Below are positions 1 to 9,493 of a stretch of 37,291 nucleotides of DNA, one piece after another (within the stretch, counting starts at the first letter, position 1; every line of letters begins with the position of its first letter). Under the pieces are notes generated by a model. It was not told where the DNA came from. It did no database searches and saw only the letters and a program-made list of their open reading frames with translations. The stretch is from Methylocystis sp. (GTDB lineage: Bacteria > Pseudomonadota > Alphaproteobacteria > Rhizobiales > Beijerinckiaceae). The stretch lies in contig JAKFXD010000133.1 of assembly GCA_021731565.1 (NCBI GenBank), positions 1-37,291 of the forward strand, given 5' to 3'. The translations under genes were made by a program, and so were the position numbers.

Positions 1-1
1 C

Positions 2-64
2 CGCTTCGCGGCTGAAATCGGCGGTCCGGTGATTCCGAAGTTCGTCGCGGGCGACATGCCCTAA
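2..64 (+). CDS. pmoB: C-terminal fragment of a CDS, probably PmoB (particulate methane monooxygenase subunit B); truncated at window edge
   Basis: Frame 2 reads RFAAEIGGPVIPKFVAGDMP* with TAA at 62-64; resembles the GGPxIPxF-type C-terminus of PmoB/AmoB as recalled; followed by a terminator and a PmoD/CopCD cluster. Only 20 aa are visible. Confidence 0.5.
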   Translation, partial: RFAAEIGGPVIPKFVAGDMP

Positions 65-83
65 GCGATCCTGACGGATAAGC

Positions 84-125
84 CAAAAAGCCCCCGGCCC
101 ATAAAGCCGGGGGTTTTTTATTTGA
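84..125 (+). terminator. Rho-independent terminator
   Basis: GC stem cccccggc...gccggggg followed by tttttta, just after the stop codon at 62-64. Confidence 0.85.
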
Positions 126-500
126 AAATGCTGCAGAGCGCGGCGCGGAGAGCGACGTGCGGCTCCGAACGTTCGATGAGGCGGCTCCAGCGGTCCCTGG
201 CGCGCCGTCAAGCGGCCTGGATGGCGCGCCGAACGCGCCGATCAGGATGAAAATGTCTCGTGGCGCGATGAATCGCGCGCGAGGGTCGCGGTGCGTCCTT
301 TCGACGCAAATTTTGCGGCAGATTTTGCTCGCGTCAATTTGTGGCATTTGTCAAAAGTGGACGATCAGCGTTTAGGGCCGTTGCAATGCGAAGGCGACGA
401 CAAAGATGGAGCCGCGAGTAAAAAATCCGCTATAGAGGAGGCAGGGTTCACAAAGATCGCCTAAATGAGCGACGGCCCTGAAATCCGGATCGATCGAGGG

Positions 501-1121
501 ATGGAAATGACGAAATGGCGTAGCCTCGCAGCCGCAGTTGTCGGCGCGTTTTTCTCGCTGGCGTGGGCGGCCCCGCTATCGGCGTCGGAAGGCGGCGCCG
601 GCCCCGAAGCCATGACAATGGGCAATATGTGCATGGTCATGTTCGGCTATGACATGATCCACATCACGGCCTATCAGCCCGGCAAATCGCGTAGCGAATA
701 TTGCGCCGAAATCCCGGCGGCCGGCCCGACGATTCTCGTGTTCGACATCGAAAATCCGTCGTTCCGCGACATACCGCTCGAACTGCGGATCATTCGCGAT
801 CCATTGACGCCGATCACCAAGGACACCGATCTCGAGGCGCTGACCGAAGTCTATCGCCCGGCGACGAAATATACCAAGGGCACCTTCAATCTGGAGCATG
901 ACTTCAAGAACAACGGCCATTACATCGGCCTGGTCACCCTGACGCGACCGGACGGCTCGCAGGAGACGTCGGATTTCAAATTCACGGTCGGCGAGACCTT
1001 GTGGGCGTGGGTGCCGCAGATCGCCGGAACGGTGCTCATCGCCGGCATGGTTTTCGTTTATTGGAAACATACGCATCCAAACTCCAAGAAGAAGAATGCC
1101 GCCGGCGTCGCCGCATCTTGA
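501..1121 (+). CDS. PmoD-like copper-associated membrane-anchored periplasmic protein (copy 1)
   Basis: Signal peptide, Cys/Met-rich segment (MTMGNMCMVMFGYDMIHITAYQ...YC), C-terminal TM helix; homologous to 8024-8635; lies between a pmoB-like end and copCD. ORF opens at 465; start at 501 or 507 looks more natural. Confidence 0.7.
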   Translation: MEMTKWRSLAAAVVGAFFSLAWAAPLSASEGGAGPEAMTMGNMCMVMFGYDMIHITAYQPGKSRSEYCAEIPAAGPTILVFDIENPSFRDIPLELRIIRDPLTPITKDTDLEALTEVYRPATKYTKGTFNLEHDFKNNGHYIGLVTLTRPDGSQETSDFKFTVGETLWAWVPQIAGTVLIAGMVFVYWKHTHPNSKKKNAAGVAAS

Positions 1122-1188
1122 ACGCGGCGCAATGCGTAAACATCTCAAAAAATCGAAAAATGGAGGCTTGCGCCTCCGGGGAGACGAC

Positions 1189-1605
1189 ATGACCAATGCT
1201 GACCAGGCTTCGCCGATGCGCGCACGCCTTCCGGCCGGGCTCAGCCTCGCCGTCTGCGGGGCTTTCGCCATTGTCCTCTCGGTTGCAGGAACAACCTCGG
1301 CCTTTGCGCATTCGTTCCTTGTCGACGCAACGCCTTCGTCCAAGGAGCATGTGGCGTCGCCGCCGAAAACGATCAAGCTGAAGTTCGGCGGCGGTATCGA
1401 GCCGCCTTACTCGAAAATCTCCGTCGAGACTCCCGACGGTAAGGTGCTCGGCGAAGGCAATGCCGGCGTGCCCGGCAAGCCGCGGGAATTGACCGCCAAT
1501 GCGCCAGATCTCGCGCCCGGCAAATATATCGTCCGCTACCGCGTGCTCTCCAGCGACGGTCATATCGTCGAAGGGAACTACGAGTTCACCGTCGACGCGA
1601 AATAG
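1189..1605 (+). CDS. copC: CopC-family copper-binding periplasmic protein
   Basis: Signal peptide ...TTSAFA|HSFLVDATPSSKEHVASPPKTIKLKFGGGIEP...YRVLSSDGHIVEGNYEFTV, a typical CopC domain. ORF opens at 1096; start MTNADQ at 1189. Confidence 0.92.
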   Translation: MTNADQASPMRARLPAGLSLAVCGAFAIVLSVAGTTSAFAHSFLVDATPSSKEHVASPPKTIKLKFGGGIEPPYSKISVETPDGKVLGEGNAGVPGKPRELTANAPDLAPGKYIVRYRVLSSDGHIVEGNYEFTVDAK

Positions 1606-1714
1606 GCGGGTTCGCGCGATGGGCCGGCGCGGGGCGCGGTCCGACGCGCTGCGCGTTCTCGCATCCTAGCGCGACCTGAGGAGCTCTACGTCACAGAATT
1701 CGGGCGAAGGAAAA

Positions 1715-3640
1715 ATGTATCTGTCTCTAGCGGCCATTCGCTTCCTTCTGAGCCTGCCGTCGGCCCTCGCGGTCGGACTTCTGCTCGTGCCGCGTCTCAT
1801 CGGCGAGGACGGCGCGCGCTTCAAGCCGGCCGTGGCGGCGCTGGCGCTGATGCGCGCCCTCTTGGGCTTCGCGCTGCTCTATGTCACCGCGCTCTCGATC
1901 TTTCCCGCCGATCATCCGATTGAATTCGGCACGCTGTGGGAATTCGCCGTCACCACCACGGTCGGCAACGCCTGGATTGCGACGCAGCTGATCGCGTTCC
2001 TTTTCGTCTGCCTCACGGCGGCGCGGCTGTTCATTAATTTTGAATTGCTCGATCGGGCGACGCTGTGGGTCGGCGTCGTCCTCGTCGCGGTCGTTTCGGT
2101 GACCGGCCATGCCGTCGATGACGGCCTGCCGCGCTGGACGCAGGCGAGCTTCCTGATTCATACCGCCGCCGGCCTCATCTGGCTTGGCGGACTGCTGGGG
2201 CTCGTGTGGTGGATGTTCACGGCGCGCGGCAAGCCGCCGGAGGTCGCGGCGCGGCTCGCGGAACGCTGGTCCCTGATCGCCAAAGTCGCCATGGCGGTCG
2301 TCGCCGTCTCCGGATTTGCGATCGCCTGGGAGAATGTCGGCAGCATTCCCAACATTCTGGCGACGCCCTACGGCCGGATGTTGACGCTGAAGCTCTTATG
2401 TCTGTGCGGCGTGCTGCTCGCGGCGCTGGCGCTTGCGCGCTACATCACGCGACGGCCCGACGGCGAATTCAATGTCGCCTGGTACGGCAAGGTCGGGGCG
2501 GGCGAGTCGGTCTTCGCGCTCGCGTTGCTTGCGATTGCGGGCTACATCGCGGTCATCACGCCGGCGGCGCATGAGACCAGTCTATATTGGCCGCTGCCGT
2601 TTCGGCTGTCCTATATCGCGACCTGGGGACAAAACCCGGCGATGTTCAGCCCGATCTGGTGGTGGGCGATCGCGGCCGTCGTTCTTGCGATCGTCGCCGC
2701 GCTGATCTGGTGGACGCCGAGAACGCGCGAATATCGTCTTTATGCAACGCCGGCGATCTCCGCCGCGGCGTTGATTTCGCTCGCCGTGTCCTTTGCGACG
2801 GAGGCCTATACCGACACTTACGACGATCCGACGCAAGACTATACGGCGGAGTCGGTCACCCGCGGCCTCGGGCATTTCAAGGAAAACTGCATCGCCTGCC
2901 ATGGCGATCAGGGTGAAGGCAATGGGCCGCTCGCCAAGGACCTCAGGAATGTGCAAGGGCTCCCCGTGCAGCCCGCCGACCTGACGGCCCCCCACGTCGG
3001 CACGCATACGATCGGCGACATTTTCCACTGGCTGACGCACGGCGGACAAAGCGGCGTCATGCCTGGATTTCGCGATCAGCTCGACGTCGACGATCGGTGG
3101 GACGTGATCAATTTCCTGCTGATGATGTCCTATTCGAACCGGGCGCGCTTCATGAGCGCTCAGCCGATGATTCAATGGCTGATCGCGCCCGACTTCGCGC
3201 TCATCGATCCGCAGGAGGAGGTGACCTCGCTCTACCGGCTGCGCGGCGTGCCGACGCTGATCTCCTTCGCGCGCTGCGGGTCGCCGAAAGGCGATCCGAA
3301 GGCGCGCGACGAAAGCGTGAAAATCGCACATGATTCCGCGAAAGCCGCCGGCGCGAACCATGTGACGATCTATGACGCAGCCTGTCCGCAGGAGGCGAAG
3401 GGGCGGGAGCCCGTTCATCCCAAAGCGGTCGAGACGGCCTATTCGGTGATCAATCGCTACCCTAACGAGCTGCCCTCGGAGGAGATTGAAGAGGCGCATT
3501 TTCTCGTCGACCGTTCCGGCTATATTCGGACGCGTTTCCGCGCTTTCGCGCCTGACGACGGAAACGCCCAGAAACTGGCTGGCCTCGTCGCCGAATTCGC
3601 CCGTGAACCCTTCGTCGAGATCAGTTTGCACTCGCATTAG
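1715..3640 (+). CDS. copD: CopD-domain membrane protein fused to cytochrome c (CxxCH) and a C-terminal thioredoxin/SCO-like domain
   Basis: Multi-TM N-terminus, then ENCIACHGDQGEGNGPLA...GGQSGVMPGF (class I cyt c), then a soluble region ending EEAHFLVDRSGYIRTRFRAF. Confidence 0.85.
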   Translation: MYLSLAAIRFLLSLPSALAVGLLLVPRLIGEDGARFKPAVAALALMRALLGFALLYVTALSIFPADHPIEFGTLWEFAVTTTVGNAWIATQLIAFLFVCLTAARLFINFELLDRATLWVGVVLVAVVSVTGHAVDDGLPRWTQASFLIHTAAGLIWLGGLLGLVWWMFTARGKPPEVAARLAERWSLIAKVAMAVVAVSGFAIAWENVGSIPNILATPYGRMLTLKLLCLCGVLLAALALARYITRRPDGEFNVAWYGKVGAGESVFALALLAIAGYIAVITPAAHETSLYWPLPFRLSYIATWGQNPAMFSPIWWWAIAAVVLAIVAALIWWTPRTREYRLYATPAISAAALISLAVSFATEAYTDTYDDPTQDYTAESVTRGLGHFKENCIACHGDQGEGNGPLAKDLRNVQGLPVQPADLTAPHVGTHTIGDIFHWLTHGGQSGVMPGFRDQLDVDDRWDVINFLLMMSYSNRARFMSAQPMIQWLIAPDFALIDPQEEVTSLYRLRGVPTLISFARCGSPKGDPKARDESVKIAHDSAKAAGANHVTIYDAACPQEAKGREPVHPKAVETAYSVINRYPNELPSEEIEEAHFLVDRSGYIRTRFRAFAPDDGNAQKLAGLVAEFAREPFVEISLHSH

Positions 3641-3794
3641 ATCATCCCGCCTTTGGGCGGTTTTCGCGGCGCGCTCCGGCGCGCCACATTGTCGCAAGCG
3701 CGACGTTCGCGCCACGGTATCTAAGGAATGCGTCGTTCGTCATGATGCAGTGAGGCCGGCGGAGAACAGTCCGGCGCAGAAAGGGAGAAGCCAG

Positions 3795-4382
3795 ATGCTA
3801 AAGCGGCGTGATTTTTTGCTTACCGGAGGAACTCTCTTGACGGGGACGGCGCTTGGACTCTTCGCCTCGCGCGGTCCGGCCTCGGCCCATGAATATGACG
3901 TCGGCAATCTGAAGGTGGAGCATCCCTGGCTGCGCGCGCCGGTCGACGGCGACAACAAGGCCCAGTTCTACGCGATCCTCCACAACAGCGGCGCGACCCC
4001 GGATAAGCTCATCGCGGTCAAATCTGAAAAATTCGGCAGGGCGGAAGTTCACGGCGACGCCAAGAAGCTCGACCTCGTCACGCCGATCGTTGTGCCGCCC
4101 AAGTCGACGCTCACGCTCGCGCCCGGCGGGGCCTATGTCGCGCTCCTCGACATCAAGAAACATCTCGAAGTGGGCTGGGGACTGGAGATGACGCTGGTCT
4201 TCGAAAAGGCCGGCGAAGTGGAAATCGACGCCGCGATCGACGCGCCGGATGCGGCGCATGCCCATGACGCCGAAGCCATGGAGCGCTGGCAGAAGGCGCA
4301 TGGCCAGGATTCGGCCGGTCCCAAGGAGGGCGCCGCCCACCAGGATCACGAGCATCACGAGCATCACATGGATAAGAAGTGA
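3795..4382 (+). CDS. PCuAC-domain copper chaperone with Tat-type signal and His-rich C-terminus
   Basis: MLKRRDFLLTGG (Tat-like), HPWLRAP...NSGATPDKLIAVKSE...AEVHGD...L.PGGAYVALLDIKKHLEVG, tail HQDHEHHEHHMDKK. ORF opens at 3486; start at 3795. Confidence 0.88.
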   Translation: MLKRRDFLLTGGTLLTGTALGLFASRGPASAHEYDVGNLKVEHPWLRAPVDGDNKAQFYAILHNSGATPDKLIAVKSEKFGRAEVHGDAKKLDLVTPIVVPPKSTLTLAPGGAYVALLDIKKHLEVGWGLEMTLVFEKAGEVEIDAAIDAPDAAHAHDAEAMERWQKAHGQDSAGPKEGAAHQDHEHHEHHMDKK

Positions 4383-4423
4383 TCGCTGGCGCCTGACGCC
4401 GGCGGTCGACGCCCGGCGAACGC

Positions 4424-4458
4424 AAAAACCGGCCGCTCGAAAGGCGGCCGGTTTTTTT
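4424..4458 (+). terminator. Rho-independent terminator after the PCuAC gene
   Basis: aaaaaccggccgctcgaaaggcggccggttttttt. Confidence 0.85.
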
Positions 4459-4536
4459 GAGCCTGGAGCGCAAAAAAGAGTGCGCGCGTCGCTGGACGCG
4501 CGCTTTCTTAAGTTGGCTGCGATATCTCGAAACCGA

Positions 4537-4770
4537 TTAGCGGTCGATCGTCACCAGCCGCCCGGCGAAGGCGCCACTGTCGGTCGCCACGGGCGTGGCC
4601 TTCTGCGCAGGCGAGCTGATCGGCAGGGCGAAGCCGAGAACGAACGCGGCGGTCGCCATCGCGGCAACAAGAAGGAGTGAAACCCGGAACTGGCGGCGCG
4701 CCGACTCCCTGTCGAAGCTGCGCGTGAAGGCCGGCTCCATCTGATCTTCAAATTTATCAACGAGCGACAT
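4537..4770 (-). CDS. Small single-TM hypothetical protein (77 aa)
   Basis: MSLVDKFEDQMEPAFTRSFDRESARRQFRVSLLLVAAMATAAFVLGFALPI...; AT-rich upstream region. Confidence 0.6.
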   Translation of the reverse strand: MSLVDKFEDQMEPAFTRSFDRESARRQFRVSLLLVAAMATAAFVLGFALPISSPAQKATPVATDSGAFAGRLVTIDR

Positions 4771-5160
4771 TGTCCCTGATCCTCTCGCATTCGCCCTTTG
4801 TAACGCTTGCGCCTCTCCCCAGGGGCGCGCGCGCGATTAACTCGCGTCGCTGCGTTCTCAAGACAGAAACGAGGATGGGCTAAAAAAGTTGCATGACTTT
4901 TCAGAAATTTTATAAATTTTTAAGCAATCCGTGAAACCAGGTTAACGCTTGGCAATATTGGTTCGATCAAGTTTATCCAAGTCTTGGTCGCCGATTTGGC
5001 CATTTTTAGCTGAATTCATTGTTTTTCCTAACAAAAAATCTACAGGCAGCTTACCGGTCAAGCGCGGCGGGCCGGATGGCGAAACAAGCCGTCGCTCGCG
5101 CGAAATCGCAAAAGCCGCAGACAGGTTTCGCAAAACTTCGTCGGTCGGCGACCGGCGTAA

Positions 5161-6450
<1,290 letters not shown>

Positions 6451-6627
6451 CGCTGACGGCGCTTTGCGCATTGCGCGCGCCAGCCTAAACTAACGCTAGG
6501 CGCAAGCGGCGGCCGTGCGCGAGCGCTTCGCCAATTGCGCGAAGTCTCGCGCCAGGGAGCGCGGAACCGGTTTGCCGGCTCGTCGGCCCTCGGCCGGCGG
6601 GCGGCGCCTTCTTCGGGAGACCTGCAT

Positions 6628-7176
6628 ATGACGATTTTCGCTCTCCTTTTCCTCGCGCTGCTCAGCGCGCTGATCGCCTATATCTCCTTCCTGCCGGACA
6701 GTTTCCGCATCGCGCGCTCGACGACGATCGACGCGCCGCCGGAGACCGTCTTCCGGCATATCTACGACTTTCACAATTGGCGCGACTGGTCGCCCTGGGC
6801 CAAGCTCGATCCCGAAATGAAGGAAGAATATGGAGGGACGCCGCAGGGCTATGGCGCGACCTATTCCTGGTCGGGGAACAAGGAGGTCGGCGTCGGCCGC
6901 ATGGAGATCGTCGAGAGCCGTCAGGGCGAACGGGTTCGCATCAAGATCGCATTCACGAAGCCGTTCGAGGCCAAGCATGACGTGCAGTTCGATCTCAAGC
7001 CGCTGGGCGACGACCGAACGGAAGTCACCTGGGCGATGTCCGGCCGTCACGAATTCATCGGCAAGGCGATGTTTAAATTTTTCGGCGTCGACAAGTCGCT
7101 CGGCCAGCGGTTCGAAAAGGGGCTCGCCGACCTTAAGAGGGTCGTCGAGTCGCAGCCCAAAATCGCCGCAGGCTGA
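6628..7176 (+). CDS. SRPBCC / polyketide cyclase-like family protein
   Basis: N-terminal TM then IARSTTIDAPPETVFRHIYDFHNWRDWSPW; start codon at 6628. Confidence 0.8.
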   Translation: MTIFALLFLALLSALIAYISFLPDSFRIARSTTIDAPPETVFRHIYDFHNWRDWSPWAKLDPEMKEEYGGTPQGYGATYSWSGNKEVGVGRMEIVESRQGERVRIKIAFTKPFEAKHDVQFDLKPLGDDRTEVTWAMSGRHEFIGKAMFKFFGVDKSLGQRFEKGLADLKRVVESQPKIAAG

Positions 7177-7195
7177 TCCGCTGCCATTGCGCGGC

Positions 7196-7229
7196 AAAAA
7201 AAAGCGGCGCGTCAGTCAAGGCGCGCCGC
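7196..7229 (-). terminator. Rho-independent terminator for sodB (minus strand)
   Basis: 8-A run at 7196-7203 then gcggcgcg...cgcgccgc stem; read on the minus strand, stem then T-run. Confidence 0.75.
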
Positions 7230-7253
7230 GCAAAGAGCGGAAATGAAGTCGCG

Positions 7254-7850
7254 CTACGTCGCCGCGTCGAACATTTCCTCGACATGCTCCCAATTGACCA
7301 GATGATCGAGGAAAGCCTTGAGATAGTCGGCGCGGCGATTGCGATAGTCGATGTAATAGGAATGCTCCCAGACGTCGGCGACGAGGATCGGCGCGGCGCC
7401 ATGGATCAGCGGATTCTCGGCGTTCGGCGTCTTGCGAACAGCGAGCTTTCCAGCCTTCGCCTCCAGCCACACCCAGCCGGAGCCGAATTGGCCCAGGCCT
7501 TCCTTCTGAAACTCTTCGCGGAATTTGTCGACCGAGCCGAAGGAATCGATGATCGCCTTCTCGACCTTGCCGGGAATGGCGCCGCCGCCGTTCGGCTTCA
7601 TCCACTTCCAATAGTGGGCATGGTTGTAATGCTGGGCGACGTTATTGAAGATCGGCGTATTGCGATTATAGGCGGTGACGATCACTTCCTCGATCGGTTT
7701 GCCGTCATATTCCGTGCCTTTGATGAGATTATTGGCGTTCGTGACATAGGTCGCGTGATGCTTGTCGTGGTGATACTCAAAGGACTCGCGCGAAAGATAA
7801 GGCTGCAGAGCGTCATAGGGATAGGGCAGATCTTCCAGTGTGAAGGACAT
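7254..7850 (-). CDS. sodB: Superoxide dismutase (Fe/Mn family)
   Basis: MSFTLEDLPYPYDALQPYLSRESFEYHHDKHHATYV...QHYNHAHYWKWM...DVWEHSYYIDYRNRRADY. Confidence 0.96.
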   Translation of the reverse strand: MSFTLEDLPYPYDALQPYLSRESFEYHHDKHHATYVTNANNLIKGTEYDGKPIEEVIVTAYNRNTPIFNNVAQHYNHAHYWKWMKPNGGGAIPGKVEKAIIDSFGSVDKFREEFQKEGLGQFGSGWVWLEAKAGKLAVRKTPNAENPLIHGAAPILVADVWEHSYYIDYRNRRADYLKAFLDHLVNWEHVEEMFDAAT

Positions 7851-7967
7851 AATTCTCTCCCGAATAAGTTCGCCGAGCGTCAGCTGCACGCGTTAACTAG
7901 CCCCCCGCGCGACATGCGGCAATATCGCGCGATCGCGAACGGCGCCGCTATGTTCGCTTTTTGGCGA

Positions 7968-8003
7968 CAAAAAAGCACGGCTCGGTGACGACCGAGCCGT
8001 GCT
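7968..8003 (-). terminator. Rho-independent terminator for the downstream end of the PmoD-like paralog (minus strand)
   Basis: aaaaaagcacggctcgg-tgacga-ccgagccgtgct; perfect stem with T-run on the minus strand. Confidence 0.85.
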
Positions 8004-8023
8004 GCAATCTTCGGGCCGCTTCT

Positions 8024-8635
8024 TTAGGCGATGGCGTCGCCCGTCGAGGGCTTTTTCCTTGCGCTGGCGCGCAGCGCCCACCACAGCAGTCCGACGAGCG
8101 AGACGAAGCCGACTGCATAGAGAATGTATTCGATCAATCCGTGGAAGGTATAGAGTCCCACTGAGAACGGAAAGCGCGAAACCCATTCATTGCCGAGACC
8201 GTCGCGCGCCGTGACGATTCCGACATAATGGCCGGAATCCTTGAAGTCGTGTTCGAAGGTCATCGTGCCGTTGCGATAGACCTTCGGCTCGATATAGGCG
8301 ACGGTGATCGCGTCGAGGTTGGCTTTTTCCTTTTCTTCGCCGACGTCTTTAACGACGCGGATGCCGATCGCCATGTCGCGCAGTTTTGGCGAAACGGCGG
8401 TGAGCGCGATCACGGTCGGTCCGGTATTGGCGATATCCTCGCAAAACTCCAGATCTTCGCCGATGCGCTGATAGCCGATGAAGTGCATGACGTGCGGACC
8501 GATCCGCAGCACGCAATCATCCTGCTCGAGCGCCACGCCGCCATGCGCGAGGACGGCTGTCGGCGCGGCGATAAAGGCCGCGACCGCAATCACTGCGCCG
8601 GCGAACAGGCCGCGCATCCCAGTTACACTCGCCAT
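8024..8635 (-). CDS. PmoD-like membrane-anchored periplasmic protein (copy 2)
   Basis: Aligns to 501-1121: DDCVLRIGPHVMHFIGYQRIGEDLEFC / NMCMVMFGYDMIHITAYQPGKSRSEYC and FEHDFKDSGHYVGIVT / LEHDFKNNGHYIGLVT; signal peptide and C-terminal TM. Confidence 0.7.
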   Translation of the reverse strand: MASVTGMRGLFAGAVIAVAAFIAAPTAVLAHGGVALEQDDCVLRIGPHVMHFIGYQRIGEDLEFCEDIANTGPTVIALTAVSPKLRDMAIGIRVVKDVGEEKEKANLDAITVAYIEPKVYRNGTMTFEHDFKDSGHYVGIVTARDGLGNEWVSRFPFSVGLYTFHGLIEYILYAVGFVSLVGLLWWALRASARKKPSTGDAIA

Positions 8636-9025
8636 TTACAGTCTCCCCATGATCGCCGACGCCGCGACCGCCGAAGGCTCCCGCCGCATACGCGTCGCCG
8701 CTGTAGTGATGACGTTTGTATTGGACGAATGGATTGCGACGCGACATCTTGACGCATCTTAATGATACTTATAACATATTGAAAAAAATTGAAAAAAATT
8801 CTCACAGCTCCGACCGTTGAAAATCATAAATACCATATATTGATGTAAAATGTGATTGAAGCGATATATATATGGTTTTGCTCGCGGGACAGACCGCAGA
8901 ATGGTTTCTAACATAACAGTATTGTACTGAGTCTAATACTTTGAACTTTCGGCATCCGCCGTCGATTGTGCCGACGGGCGCGGCTTGTGGTAGGTTTCGC
9001 GCCAACCAACATTCAAAGGATAACG

Positions 9026-9487
9026 ATGAAGCGTTACGGTTTCGGCGTGACATTGCTTGGGCTCGCGCTTGCGGTTTCCGGCCTCTACGGCATGTGGTCC
9101 GGCTGGGACTACATTCAGCTCGAACGGGGTTGGAGCCTGTTCATCGGCGGCGCGACGGCGGTGTCGGGCGGCGTGGTGACGATCGCGCTTGGGCGCGCGA
9201 TCGGCCTTCTGGGTCGCATCGCCGATCATGCGTCGGCGACGCAAGCGAGCGCCGAGCAAAAGCCGCCAGCGGCGGAACCGGTCGAGCGCGCGCCGTCGGG
9301 GGATCGCGCGCCAGCCGCCACGCGCAGGCCGGCAAAGCCGCCCGTCGAAGTCGACCGATACAGCGCCGGCGGCTCGGTCTATGTGATGTTTTCCGACGGT
9401 TCGGTCGAAGTTCAGACCGACGGCCGCTCGCACCGATATGCTTCGCTCGCGGCGCTGCGCGCCGACACGGGCGTCCACGACGGATAA
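9026..9487 (+). CDS. Hypothetical membrane protein with C-terminal YVMFSDGSVEVQTDGRSHRYASLAALR segment
   Basis: Two predicted TM segments then a Pro/Ala linker; start at 9026 (MKRYGFG). Confidence 0.7.
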   Translation: MKRYGFGVTLLGLALAVSGLYGMWSGWDYIQLERGWSLFIGGATAVSGGVVTIALGRAIGLLGRIADHASATQASAEQKPPAAEPVERAPSGDRAPAATRRPAKPPVEVDRYSAGGSVYVMFSDGSVEVQTDGRSHRYASLAALRADTGVHDG

Positions 9488-9493
9488 TCGCGC

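Noticed and set aside
2582-3715. 377-aa minus-strand ORF
   Set aside because: Antisense to the copD fusion; low-complexity Arg/Asp composition.
4345-4375. Short gatcacgagcatcacgagcatcac tandem as a DNA repeat
   Set aside because: Explained by the His-rich tail coding sequence of the PCuAC protein.
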